From positions 1 to 53,063 of the forward strand of contig CALWJA010000026.1 in assembly GCA_944380875.1 (NCBI GenBank): 53,063 nucleotides of DNA. Reading direction: 5' to 3'. This document shows, piece by piece, positions 26,627 through 34,781 of this stretch. Made by a program: the position numbers and the translations under genes. The notes below the pieces were generated by a model that was not told the origin of the DNA, ran no database searches, and was given only the letters and a program-made list of their open reading frames with translations. Every line of letters starts with the position of its first letter. The stretch's first letter is position 1. The stretch comes from an uncultured Clostridia bacterium. Lineage in GTDB: Bacteria; Bacillota; Clostridia; Oscillospirales; Acutalibacteraceae.

Positions 26627-27139
26627 TTATTCCATTTTAAACGAATAGGTGGAACCCTCGGTTATTTCAGTGGAATCCACACCGGAGGATGCATATTCCC
26701 CATCGATATAAAAGGCCCAATACACGCCGTCTTTATCATAATCTGCGGTAACGCCGTTAACGGTCTTGACATAAAGGCCATATTCGCTGTCTTCGCCTTC
26801 TATCATTCCCAGTTCCACTAGGGCGTCGCCGACGGTAGTCTTATCCGTATGAATCTCAAAGGATTCTTCCTTACCGTCTTTATCGGTTACGGTCAGAGTA
26901 AATTGGCTTTTTCCTTCTCCCAGAACGTTGCTGTTAGACGAAGCGTCTGAAGAAACATTGGATGAAACATCTGAAGCTTCCGAAGAGGAGGAAGAAACAG
27001 TGGAAGCCGTGGAGGAAGAGGAAATGGCTTCCGAAGAAGTGTTCGTATCGCTGCAACCGGTTGCAAATAATGCTGTAGCCGCAATCAGCACACTGCAAAG
27101 GAAAAGCGACAACTTTTTTGTGATGTTTGTCGTTTGCAT
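26627..27139 (-). CDS. DUF4430 (transcobalamin-like) lipoprotein
   Basis: A 170-residue exported lipoprotein. Signal peptide residues 1-28 end in a lipobox LFATGC with Cys29 as lipid anchor. A Ser-rich flexible linker covers residues about 34-70, and a DUF4430 domain follows (FTLTVTDKDGKEESF, GLYVKTVNGV, YWAFYIDGEYASSGVD). DUF4430 resembles the C-terminal beta domain of transcobalamin. Together with the riboswitch and the ECF S component this suggests a surface corrinoid-binding protein that hands its ligand to the membrane importer. The ATG has GGAG eight bases upstream. Confidence 0.85.
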   Translation of the reverse strand: MQTTNITKKLSLFLCSVLIAATALFATGCSDTNTSSEAISSSSTASTVSSSSSEASDVSSNVSSDASSNSNVLGEGKSQFTLTVTDKDGKEESFEIHTDKTTVGDALVELGMIEGEDSEYGLYVKTVNGVTADYDKDGVYWAFYIDGEYASSGVDSTEITEGSTYSFKME

Positions 27140-27156
27140 TTTGCATTCTCCTATTT

Positions 27157-27202
27157 AAAAAATTCCCCTGGAACCGGCTCTCGCAGTTTTTATAATAGGG
27201 GT
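27157..27202 (-). terminator. Riboswitch expression platform, attenuator-type terminator
   Basis: On the minus strand ACCCCTA region pairs with CCAGGGG, enclosing an AACTG/CGGTT stem, then AATTTTTT just before the DUF4430 SD. Its 5' arm overlaps the last riboswitch bases, fitting a ligand-controlled terminator. Confidence 0.6.
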
Positions 27203-27366
27203 GATAGACGGCCGGATATTTCGACTCAGCACGGATATTTCCCGGCCTTCTCAGATTTCTCCAATGGCTCTTTCCCCAAAAGCGGCTTTTTGGGTAAGGA
27301 AAATACAGTCTATGTGCTTCACGGCGACGGGCTCGTATAGGATTTTCACCTATTTCCCCGGGCGTC
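27195..27366 (-). ncRNA. Cobalamin riboswitch
   Basis: The minus strand carries the B12-box-like core GGGGAAATAGGTGAAAATCC (with GGTGAAAATCC at 27350-27340), then GAGCCCGTCGCCGTGA and, further on, GAGAAGGCCGGG and GCTGAGTCGAAATATCC, in the order expected for cobalamin aptamers. It lies between a promoter at 27373-27401 and the DUF4430/ECF genes. The end points are approximate because no covariance model was run. Confidence 0.8.
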
Positions 27367-27372
27367 TGACCC

Positions 27373-27401
27373 ATTATATCGCATTTGTCTATCCGTTTCA
27401 A
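27373..27401 (-). promoter_or_regulatory. Promoter of the cobalamin-regulated unit
   Basis: TTGAAA, 17-base spacer and TATAAT on the minus strand; transcription would begin at the first bases of the riboswitch. Confidence 0.75.
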
Positions 27402-27468
27402 GCAAAAAGCAGAGGGAAGTTTCTGAACGAAGTTTTTGCAAAGCAACATTCTATATTTTCATTCTTCT

Positions 27469-28356
27469 TTATAAACGGGAGGAAGTAAGCTTTCTGTATT
27501 CCCCCGGAGTCATCTGCATGATCCTTTTGAACAGAGCATTAAAGAATTTTATATCTTCATACCCAATAAGACCTGCGATCTGGGAAACGGGTAATTCCGT
27601 CTTGCGCAGAAATTCACAGCTTTTTTCAATGCGGATCTTTTGCAGATACATACGGAAAGTCATACCGGTTTCCTCATGGAACAGCCGGCTGATATAGGGC
27701 AGGCTGAAGTGGTGTTTTTGGCAGAATTCTCCCAAGGATACGGGACCTCGGTAATTTTCGTCTGCAAAGTTTAACACTTCCAGAATAAGAGGGTTTTTGG
27801 TATTGCCCTCGCTGCGCAAAACCCGGCGCATTGTCAGAATCAGTATTTCCAACAGCCGGCACCGGAAAATTTCCCGATAGCCTGCTTTTTTCTGTTGGTA
27901 TTCTTCCATCATTCCGTTGAGAAGCTGCCGTATCCTTCCGTCTTCATCCCGGTATATTCTGTCTGCGGTAAGGCTTCCAGGGGAGGGGGAATAGTAACGA
28001 ATCAGACAGCCCTGCATCAATTTTTCAAAAGAACGGCAGCCTTTGAGAGTATCGTCTATAACTTCAGGTAGGAAGAGACAGTTTATAAGTGTAAAATCCT
28101 GGCTTTCCTGATAACTGTGCAGAGTCCCGTAGTCAACAATAAAATAATCCCCTTCCTGAAGATGACTGGTTATTCCATTCAAGGTGTGCAGGGTACTGCC
28201 GCCTGTAACATAGACAAGTTCAAAAAAATGGTGATCGTGCAGAGGCATGTCCGGCTGATGATAGGGCATCATTACAAGATGATCTGCATTTCCCTGTTCT
28301 AATGTTTCCATTTCCAAAGTATCATGCTGAATGTCTTTCAAAATAGTTAAATTCAC
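27469..28356 (-). CDS. AraC-family transcriptional regulator
   Basis: A 295-residue regulator. Residues about 20-105 form a cupin-like sugar-sensing domain (MPYHQPDMPLHDHHFFELVYVTGG, LQEGDYFIVDYGTLHSYQ). Residues about 190-290 carry the paired helix-turn-helix DNA-binding domain (VSLGEFCQKHHFSLPYISRLFHEETG, LPVSQIAGLIGYEDIKFFNALFKRIMQMTPGEYRK). It is divergent from the rhamnosidase gene, so it likely activates that gene when a rhamnoside or related sugar binds. The start is a GTG at 28356 with AGGGG directly before it; ATG 28311 is a shorter alternative. Confidence 0.88.
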   Translation of the reverse strand: MNLTILKDIQHDTLEMETLEQGNADHLVMMPYHQPDMPLHDHHFFELVYVTGGSTLHTLNGITSHLQEGDYFIVDYGTLHSYQESQDFTLINCLFLPEVIDDTLKGCRSFEKLMQGCLIRYYSPSPGSLTADRIYRDEDGRIRQLLNGMMEEYQQKKAGYREIFRCRLLEILILTMRRVLRSEGNTKNPLILEVLNFADENYRGPVSLGEFCQKHHFSLPYISRLFHEETGMTFRMYLQKIRIEKSCEFLRKTELPVSQIAGLIGYEDIKFFNALFKRIMQMTPGEYRKLTSSRL

Positions 28357-28429
28357 CCCCTGAAACTGGTAAAAAACACGTCTTTTTTTACAGTGTATTC
28401 TTTGCTATCATGTATGTCAAGAAGATGTT

Positions 28430-28452
28430 TAGCCGAAAAATAATTTCGGCTA
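28430..28452. promoter_or_regulatory. Inverted repeat, candidate operator between AraC gene and rhamnosidase
   Basis: TAGCCGAAA, five bases, TTTCGGCTA: perfect 9-bp arms, no T run, 34 bases before the rhamnosidase ATG. Either an operator or a 5' UTR hairpin. Confidence 0.45.
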
Positions 28453-28486
28453 CCATAAACCAAAATCGAAGAGGGAGGTTATATAT

Positions 28487-30667
28487 ATGAGCGATATTCT
28501 GAAGGGCAAATGGATCGCCCCTGCTGCAGACATGGGGGATATTTGCCCGATGTTTACAAAGCAATTTGCTCTTTCAAAGGAATTGGAAAAAGCCACTCTG
28601 CATCTTACGGCGCTGGGTGTGTATGTTTCCGAGATCAACGGAGAGCGTGTTGGCGAATTTGTTCTTGCCCCCGGATGGACCTGTTATCCCAAAAGGCTGC
28701 AGTATCAAACCTATGATGTAACAGATCTTTTGAAAGAAGAAAATCTTCTTAGTGTAACAGTAGGAAAAGGCTGGTATAGGGGTAGGCTGCCCGGCTGGCA
28801 GGGCTCCAAAAGGCAGACGGAACTCCAGAAAAATCCTGCCGCAGTATTGGCTTGCCTGGAAATTTCCTATACGGATGGAACAACGGAAACGATCTTCTCC
28901 GACGACAGCTGGAAGGTGGAAGAAAGCCGGATCCGTTTTTCCGAAATATATGACGGAGAAACGTACGATGCATCTTTCTCAGCGGCAGAAAAACAGCCAG
29001 TAATGGTTTATAACGGCCCTACGAACACGGTGATTCCTCAGGAGGGGGAAGAGGTTCGTGAACAGGAAACGGTATCTCCCTGCTGCATGTTTACCACTCC
29101 CGCCGGAGAAGTGGTGATAGATTTCGGCCAGGAAATTACGGGATATGTAGAGGTCACCGTAGATGCGTCTGCCGGAGACGAGATATTGCTTTCCCATGCA
29201 GAAGTGATGGATCAAAAGGGTAACTTCTATACGGAAAATTATCGTTCTGCCAAAGCTAAACTGCAGTATATTTGCCGGGAGGGCCGGCAGACATATAAGC
29301 CGCTCCTTACCTATTATGGTTTCCGGTATATTCGTGTAGACCGGTTCCCGGGAGGGCCGGAAGCGGCGAAACCGGAGAATTTTAAAGCCATCGCTGTTCA
29401 TTCCCAAATGAAGCGCACAGGCTATCTGAAAAGTTCCAACAGTCTGTTGAACAAATTTTTTGAAAATGTTATTTGGGGTCAGAAGGGAAATTTCCTGGAT
29501 GTGCCTACAGACTGCCCCCAGCGCGACGAGCGGCTGGGCTGGACAGGAGACGCCCAGGCGTTTATCCGGACGGCGGCCTTGAATTTTGATGTAGAAAAGT
29601 TCTTTACAAAATGGCTGGCGGATATGGACGCGGAACAGGGAGAGGATGGATTTATTGGTCATGTGATCCCCAATGTTCTCGATGACGCCGAAAGCAGCGC
29701 CGCGTGGGCGGATGCGGCAACCATCTGCCCGTGGGAAATTTATCTTGCCTATGGAAATCCCGCTATTCTGCGGCAGCAATTTGCCTGTATGAAAAAGTGG
29801 ATTCATTATATTACCGTGCATACAAAAGATCCCTATCTGTGGACAGGAGGTACCCACTTCGGCGACTGGCTGGGATTGGATGCTCCAAGCGGCAGCTACA
29901 AAGGCTCTACCAATGAGGATTTTATTGCTTCCGCTTTTTACGCCCACTCTACGGAACTGGTTATAAAAGCAGGCCGCGTGTTAGGGGAGGATGTAAGCCA
30001 ATTCGAAGAATTGTATGGGAACATTGTAAAGTCTTTCCGGAAGAGATTTCCTGTTTACCATACACAGACAGAATGTGTTCTGGCCGCGCATTTCCATCTG
30101 GCAGAGGATTGTCAGAAGGCTGCGGATCAGTTGGCTCAGCTGGTAAAGGAAGCTGGAACAAAATTGCAGACGGGATTTGTGGGAACGCCCTATCTGCTTC
30201 ACGTTCTTAGCGACTACGGCTATACGGAATTGGCATATAGTCTTTTGCTCCGTGAGGAGTATCCATCCTGGCTCTATCCGGTCACGAAGGGCGCAACCAC
30301 TGTTTGGGAGCACTGGGACGGCATTATGGAAGACGGAGGCTTCTGGAGCAGTGAAATGAACTCCTATAATCACTATGCCTATGGTGCAGTAGCAGACTGG
30401 GTGTATTGCGTAGCGGCGGGGATCCGCACACAGGAGCAGTATCCAGGTTATGAAAAGGCTGTTATTGCTCCCAATCCGGATGAACGTCTGGGCTTCTTAG
30501 AGGCAGTCCTGGAAACAAGACATGGCGTAATCCGCTCCAAGTGGGAAAAAGAAAAGGATATGTGGCGATATGATATTGAAACGCCGGTAGAAACCAATAT
30601 CTATATAAGCGGAAAAGAATATACCGTTTCTCCCGGCCGGTATGTCTATTACAGTTCCTGCCGCTGA
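28487..30667 (+). CDS. Alpha-L-rhamnosidase, GH78
   Basis: A 726-residue glycosidase without signal peptide, so cytoplasmic. The order matches GH78: an N-terminal beta-sandwich with LHLTALGVYVSEINGERVG, YQTYDVTDLLK and GKGWYRG; a middle domain (VVIDFGQEITGYVEV); then an (alpha/alpha)6 barrel starting near residue 310 with DVPTDCPQRDERLGWTGDAQAF, whose acidic residues are the expected catalytic centre; and a C-terminal beta domain (YEKAVIAPNPDERLGF). It removes terminal rhamnose from plant glycans or flavonoid glycosides taken up as small oligomers. SD GGAGG lies just upstream of ATG 28487. Divergent AraC regulator; own terminator downstream. Confidence 0.92.
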   Translation: MSDILKGKWIAPAADMGDICPMFTKQFALSKELEKATLHLTALGVYVSEINGERVGEFVLAPGWTCYPKRLQYQTYDVTDLLKEENLLSVTVGKGWYRGRLPGWQGSKRQTELQKNPAAVLACLEISYTDGTTETIFSDDSWKVEESRIRFSEIYDGETYDASFSAAEKQPVMVYNGPTNTVIPQEGEEVREQETVSPCCMFTTPAGEVVIDFGQEITGYVEVTVDASAGDEILLSHAEVMDQKGNFYTENYRSAKAKLQYICREGRQTYKPLLTYYGFRYIRVDRFPGGPEAAKPENFKAIAVHSQMKRTGYLKSSNSLLNKFFENVIWGQKGNFLDVPTDCPQRDERLGWTGDAQAFIRTAALNFDVEKFFTKWLADMDAEQGEDGFIGHVIPNVLDDAESSAAWADAATICPWEIYLAYGNPAILRQQFACMKKWIHYITVHTKDPYLWTGGTHFGDWLGLDAPSGSYKGSTNEDFIASAFYAHSTELVIKAGRVLGEDVSQFEELYGNIVKSFRKRFPVYHTQTECVLAAHFHLAEDCQKAADQLAQLVKEAGTKLQTGFVGTPYLLHVLSDYGYTELAYSLLLREEYPSWLYPVTKGATTVWEHWDGIMEDGGFWSSEMNSYNHYAYGAVADWVYCVAAGIRTQEQYPGYEKAVIAPNPDERLGFLEAVLETRHGVIRSKWEKEKDMWRYDIETPVETNIYISGKEYTVSPGRYVYYSSCR

Positions 30668-30687
30668 TTTATACGGTCTTGGATATA

Positions 30688-30722
30688 CAAAAAGAGGTCT
30701 GCTCAGCAGGCCTCTTTTTCCT
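30688..30722 (+). terminator. Intrinsic terminator after the rhamnosidase gene
   Basis: AAAAGAGG-T-CTGC and GCAG-G-CCTCTTTTT pair around a TCA loop. Confidence 0.85.
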
Positions 30723-30741
30723 ATAAAAGTTGAATTTTCGG

Positions 30742-30770
30742 TTGTATATGGTTTTACTATCCTTTATACT
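30742..30770 (+). promoter_or_regulatory. Promoter of the acetyltransferase gene
   Basis: TTGTAT, 17-base spacer and TATACT, 64 bases before ATG 30835. Confidence 0.6.
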
Positions 30771-30834
30771 GTTTTTATAGGGAAGGGTAGATTTTTCCCA
30801 GAAAAGGCGTTGTTTGAAAGGGGACATCCATAAA

Positions 30835-31431
30835 ATGACGGAAAAAGAAAAACGAGGATTACAAAAGCTATATTGCGCAAATTCCCCTGAAATTGTGCGG
30901 GAGCTTTCGCATGGCATAGAGTTATGCCATGCATACAATCAACTTTCTCCCTCCAAATGGGAGGAGAGAGGGGAGCTTATGCGGAAACTTTTGGGTAAAA
31001 CAGGAGAACATTTTGTAATTGTTTCCCCCTTTTGGTGTGACTTCGGCTACAATATTGAGATTGGTGAAAATTTCTTTTCCAATTATAATGTGGTAATTCT
31101 GGATGAAGCCAAAGTGGTCTTCGGCGATCATGTGTTCGTTGCGCCCAACTGTGGCTTTTATACGGCTGGCCATCCGTTGGACTCTGGGCGGAGAAACCAG
31201 GGTATGGAATACGCTTATCCGATCACGGTGGGGGATAATGTATGGATCGGAGCGGGGACAACCGTGCTGCCCGGTGTTACCATTGGAAGCGATACGGTTA
31301 TTGGAGCAGGCAGTGTTGTCACCCGGGATATTCCATCCGGTGTGGTGGCGGCCGGCAATCCCTGCCGGGTGATACGGGCTATTACAGAGGAAGATGCCTT
31401 ACGGTATCTGGATCGGGAACAGAAATCATAA
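30835..31431 (+). CDS. Sugar O-acetyltransferase (maltose/galactoside acetyltransferase family)
   Basis: A 198-residue left-handed beta-helix acetyltransferase of the LacA/Maa type. The N-terminal cap (EKEKRGLQKLYCANSPEIV) is followed by FWCDFGYNIEIGENFFSNYNVVILD, the catalytic-histidine segment YTAGHPLD and hexapeptide repeats (ITVGDNVWIGAGTTVLPGVTIGSDTVIGAGSVV). It transfers acetyl from acetyl-CoA to a sugar hydroxyl in the cytoplasm. The ATG at 30835 is used rather than an in-frame TTG at 30814 because AAGGGG precedes the ATG. It may work on sugars released by the neighbouring rhamnosidase, but this is only proximity. Confidence 0.88.
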   Translation: MTEKEKRGLQKLYCANSPEIVRELSHGIELCHAYNQLSPSKWEERGELMRKLLGKTGEHFVIVSPFWCDFGYNIEIGENFFSNYNVVILDEAKVVFGDHVFVAPNCGFYTAGHPLDSGRRNQGMEYAYPITVGDNVWIGAGTTVLPGVTIGSDTVIGAGSVVTRDIPSGVVAAGNPCRVIRAITEEDALRYLDREQKS

Positions 31432-31485
31432 GAGTATAGCCACAGGGAAAGCCTTAGATTCCAGCCAAAGATTATCTGCTCTTTC

Positions 31486-31812
31486 TTAAAAAACCAGCTG
31501 CACCAGCAGCATATAGCATACGGTTCCTCCTGCAATGGAAAGAAGCATCTGCCGTTTCCATAGATGAAGGAGGATGACCAAAAGAATGGAAAGCAATTCC
31601 GGAATACCATGGCCGCCCGCAAAAAGCGAAACGTCTTTAAGGCTGTAAATGACCAAAAGGCCGAAAACAGCGGAAGGAAGGACCCGCCCGATATATTGAA
31701 TATATTTGGGAGCCGGTTTATTTCCCGGGAAAAGGAGAAAAGGCAGAAAACGGGTAAGCATTGTCCCAAGGACTACCATTAAAATGGTAATAACCTGTTG
31801 TGTGAGAGTCAT
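31486..31812 (-). CDS. azlD: Branched-chain amino acid exporter small subunit
   Basis: A 108-residue membrane protein with three to four hydrophobic helices and the family [11 protein letters not shown] and [14 protein letters not shown] segments. AzlD pairs with AzlC to export branched-chain amino acids or analogues. Its ATG overlaps the azlC stop by four bases (ATGA), showing translational coupling. Confidence 0.88.
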   Translation of the reverse strand: MTLTQQVITILMVVLGTMLTRFLPFLLFPGNKPAPKYIQYIGRVLPSAVFGLLVIYSLKDVSLFAGGHGIPELLSILLVILLHLWKRQMLLSIAGGTVCYMLLVQLVF

Positions 31813-32546
31813 ATGGTTTCCTCCTTTTCCAGAGGTTTCCGAAGAAGGGTTAAGACGCCGAGAATGGCGAGCATAGAGGGAATAAGGAAGTTTTCGCTGC
31901 CAAAGGCCAGCAGGGATAGAAGGGAAATTCCAAGCCCAAGAAGGGAACTTTTGTGCTTTTTATCCTTGAGCCATTGTTCCAGAAAGATAACCACAAACAT
32001 GGCGGTCATAACAAAGGAGAGCCCCTCGGTGTTAAAATGGATCAGAGAACCGAAAATACCTCCCAAAGTGGAACCTGAAAACCAGTAAAAATGGTTAAGG
32101 AATGTTACAAAGAACATAAACCAGCCCTTGTCCACGTCTTTTGGGATTTTCGCCGTGTAGTTGATGGAAAAGCTTTCGTCACACATTCCGAAAATCAGAT
32201 AGAATTTTTTCCAGCCGGTTCCTTTAAATGTTTCCAGCATGGAAATTCCATAAAAGAGGTGACGGGCGTTAATCATTAAAGTCATTGTAAAAGCCTGCAG
32301 AGGATTAAACGCCCCCAGTAAAAGATTGACTGCTACGAACTCTACGGAACCTGCAAAAATGGTTAAGCTCATCAGCATGGGATACCAGAAGCTGAATCCG
32401 GAGACATTCATGTATATTCCATATGTAAGCCCTAAAAACCAAAATCCGGCGAAAATAGGTATGGTATGAGGGAATGCGGCCAGAAAGGCTTTTTTTATAG
32501 CTTGCCGTTCCCTTTTTCCTGAAACCTGTTTAAGCTGTGTTTTCAT
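31809..32546 (-). CDS. azlC: Branched-chain amino acid exporter large subunit
   Basis: A 245-residue membrane protein with about seven hydrophobic helices. Family features: [55 protein letters not shown] and MCDESFSI. It forms the LIV-type exporter with AzlD. ATG 32546 is preferred: GGGAGGG lies six bases upstream and a promoter lies at 32575-32603, inside any longer frame. Divergent from the GNAT gene. Confidence 0.9.
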   Translation of the reverse strand: MKTQLKQVSGKRERQAIKKAFLAAFPHTIPIFAGFWFLGLTYGIYMNVSGFSFWYPMLMSLTIFAGSVEFVAVNLLLGAFNPLQAFTMTLMINARHLFYGISMLETFKGTGWKKFYLIFGMCDESFSINYTAKIPKDVDKGWFMFFVTFLNHFYWFSGSTLGGIFGSLIHFNTEGLSFVMTAMFVVIFLEQWLKDKKHKSSLLGLGISLLSLLAFGSENFLIPSMLAILGVLTLLRKPLEKEETI

Positions 32547-32574
32547 GCAATCCCTCCCGGTTAGACTGTTTTCT

Positions 32575-32603
32575 ATTTTAAACTTGTCTGGAAAGAATTT
32601 CAA
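32575..32603 (-). promoter_or_regulatory. Promoter of azlCD
   Basis: TTGAAA, 17-base spacer and TAAAAT on the minus strand, about 29 bases before the azlC ATG. Confidence 0.65.
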
Positions 32604-32700
32604 TCTTGTTTTGCAATCCCGCTTTAACACATAAATGGGGAACGCCGAAGAAAACTGGAGGCCAGATTATAAAAATATAGCAAAATGAGGAGGAAAAAAG

Positions 32701-33915
32701 ATGTATATACGTTTGTTGAAAAAAGAGGAATACCCTGCCGCTGATCTGGTGCAGGCGGTGGCCTTTGAATGGGATTGGCAGGATCCTTCTTTGAAAAAGG
32801 AAAAAGAGGAGGAAAATACGGAAAAACAGAGACTGCCTTTAAAGCGCTGGGCAGCCTTTGAGGAGAAAGGGAATACACCGTTTGCGTGCATAGACGTAAA
32901 GGAATATGCTGTGCGTTTTGACGGAACCGTTCAGAAAATGGGCGGGATCGGAGGCGTTTCCACTTTGCCGCCCTTCCGGAAGAGCGGGGCAATCCGGGGA
33001 TGCATGGGCGCCGCTTTGGAAGATATGTATGAAAACGGATTTGGCTTTGCGTTTCTGTATCCTTTCAGCCGCGCGTATTATCGGCAGTTTGGATTTGAGG
33101 ACGGCCCCCTGACCCACACATGGACCATCCGTTTAGATGGGCTTCCCCGTGGAGACAGCAAAGGTTCTGTAGAACTTCTTCTTCCTGGAAGCGATCTTTC
33201 CCCTTTAACGGATATATATAATCGTTTCTATGCTGCGTGCAATCTTTCGGTAGTACGAAAAGAATACGATCCTGATTTTCATATAGCGGAACATGTTTCC
33301 CGGCACCGTTTTGTATTTCTCTGGAGAAACGATGCGGGAGAACCCAGAGGTTTTGTGATCCTTAAAAAGAAGGATGGGGCTGTGATGGATTGCCGCACGG
33401 ATTTCGGGCAGCCCAACGCTTTTATCGCTTTAGATGCGGAAGCGTACATAAATCTGTTCCGGTATATCCGAACGGTGTATTTTGCAAATTATCAGTCCCT
33501 CCGTCTGACAGTGCCGGACTATATTCCGCTGGGATATCTTCTTCCGGAAGGCAATTGGGCAGAATGCACCCAGGGGCTGAACGGTATGGTGCGGGTTGTT
33601 TCAGTGGAACGAGTTCTGAAAGCATGCCGGTGCCTGGGAAAGGGGAAACTGCGGATTGGCATTAAGGATACCATGGTGCCGCAGAATGCAGGTGTATGGA
33701 ACCTGGAATTTGAAGAAGGAAAAGAGAACAGGGTTACCAAATGCCAGGAGGAACCGGATGTGCAGATGCCGATACATATTTTCAGCGCCTTGATTTGCGG
33801 TATCCGCAGTGCCCGGGATTTGCCCTATATGCCGGAAGTTTCTGTTGTGCATGAACAGGCCCCCTTGGATTCGGTATTTTATAAAAAGCCCTGCCATGTG
33901 TTGGATTTGTTCTAA
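32701..33915 (+). CDS. Eis-like GNAT N-acetyltransferase
   Basis: A 404-residue protein with the three-part layout of Eis-type acetyltransferases: an N-terminal GNAT domain with acetyl-CoA loop near residues 80-100 (MGGIGGVSTLPPFRKSGAIRGCM) and FLYPFSRAYYRQFGF; a second GNAT-like half from about 160; and a C-terminal SCP2-like beta domain (GIKDTMVPQNAGVWNLEFE), which ends with LDSVFYKKPCHVLDLF. Eis enzymes acetylate amines, including aminoglycosides, but the substrate here is unknown. SD GAGGAGG overlaps the best distance to ATG 32701. Forty bases upstream of the TetR gene, possibly one unit with it. Confidence 0.85.
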   Translation: MYIRLLKKEEYPAADLVQAVAFEWDWQDPSLKKEKEEENTEKQRLPLKRWAAFEEKGNTPFACIDVKEYAVRFDGTVQKMGGIGGVSTLPPFRKSGAIRGCMGAALEDMYENGFGFAFLYPFSRAYYRQFGFEDGPLTHTWTIRLDGLPRGDSKGSVELLLPGSDLSPLTDIYNRFYAACNLSVVRKEYDPDFHIAEHVSRHRFVFLWRNDAGEPRGFVILKKKDGAVMDCRTDFGQPNAFIALDAEAYINLFRYIRTVYFANYQSLRLTVPDYIPLGYLLPEGNWAECTQGLNGMVRVVSVERVLKACRCLGKGKLRIGIKDTMVPQNAGVWNLEFEEGKENRVTKCQEEPDVQMPIHIFSALICGIRSARDLPYMPEVSVVHEQAPLDSVFYKKPCHVLDLF

Positions 33916-33954
33916 AATGAAGAAACATAAATACAGGGAAAGGGGACGCCGTCT

Positions 33955-34545
33955 TTGAAGAAAAACAGCACAACAAAAAGCAGGATTGTGTCTGCAGCTT
34001 GGAAATTATTTTATGAGCAGGGATATGATGATACAACAGTGGATGAAATTATCCTGGAATCCAATACATCCAAAGGTTCCTTTTATCATTATTTTGAAGG
34101 AAAGGATTCTCTTTTAAGCTCCCTTTCCTATCTTTTCGATGAAAAATACGAAGAACTTTTGCATGAAATGGATCCCGAAATGAGCAGCTTCGATACTCTG
34201 ATTTATTTGAACCAGGAACTTTTTTCTATGATTGAAAACAGTATTTCCGTGGATCTATTGGCCAGGCTGTATTCTTCTCAGCTTGTGACAAGAGGGGAGA
34301 AGCATTTGCTGGATAAAAGCCGGTTCTATTATCGTCTGCTGCGTAAAATTATGCTGGAAGGGCAAAAGAAAGAGGAGCTTGCGCAGGATCTTTCTGCCAG
34401 TGAACTTGTGAAAATGTATGCGCTTTGTGAACGGGCCCTTATCTATGATTGGTGCCTTTCCGGAGGCGAATATTCTCTCAGAGCGTACAGCGGAGAAATG
34501 ATGCCTCGTTTTCTCGCCACAATACAAACGAAAAAACAGAAATAA
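33955..34545 (+). CDS. TetR-family transcriptional regulator
   Basis: A 196-residue TetR repressor starting at a TTG, the only start that leaves the DNA-binding domain intact. The helix-turn-helix spans residues about 8-55 (RIVSAAWKLFYEQGYDDTTVDEIILESNTSKGSFYHYFEGKDSLLSSL). The C-terminal ligand domain is helical and unremarkable. AGGGG lies eleven bases before TTG. The palindromes at 34549-34572 and 34630-34659, just downstream, are candidate operators, so it may repress the symporter gene that follows. Confidence 0.88.
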   Translation: MKKNSTTKSRIVSAAWKLFYEQGYDDTTVDEIILESNTSKGSFYHYFEGKDSLLSSLSYLFDEKYEELLHEMDPEMSSFDTLIYLNQELFSMIENSISVDLLARLYSSQLVTRGEKHLLDKSRFYYRLLRKIMLEGQKKEELAQDLSASELVKMYALCERALIYDWCLSGGEYSLRAYSGEMMPRFLATIQTKKQK

Positions 34546-34548
34546 TAT

Positions 34549-34572
34549 AGAATTTATTCTTTTATAAATTCT
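34549..34572. promoter_or_regulatory. Palindrome just after the TetR gene
   Basis: AGAATTTAT, six bases, ATAAATTCT: perfect 9-bp arms, AT-rich, no following T run. Could be an operator or a weak hairpin. Confidence 0.35.
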
Positions 34573-34629
34573 TAGAATCGTATAGTGTGTTTTTCTTTTT
34601 AATTAGCCAAAAATCGATATAATTAAAAG

Positions 34630-34659
34630 TACAGAATATAGTCTATACTTTATTCTGTA
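34630..34659. promoter_or_regulatory. Nested palindrome upstream of the symporter promoter, candidate operator
   Basis: TACAGAATA, twelve bases, TATTCTGTA, enclosing a second off-centre palindrome TATAGTCTATA. It ends one base before the -35 box at 34660, a typical repressor or activator position. Confidence 0.45.
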
Positions 34660-34688
34660 TTGCAGTCTGTTTTTTGTCGTGGTATACT
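34660..34688 (+). promoter_or_regulatory. Promoter of the Na+/solute symporter gene
   Basis: TTGCAG, 17-base spacer and TATACT, 93 bases before ATG 34782. Confidence 0.6.
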
Positions 34689-34781
34689 TCCACTATGCTT
34701 CCGCAAATTAACAGGATAAACTGGAGGAATGAGGGTATTCTCCCAGCGGACGATCTTTTTAGAAAAAGGGGTTTGGAACAT

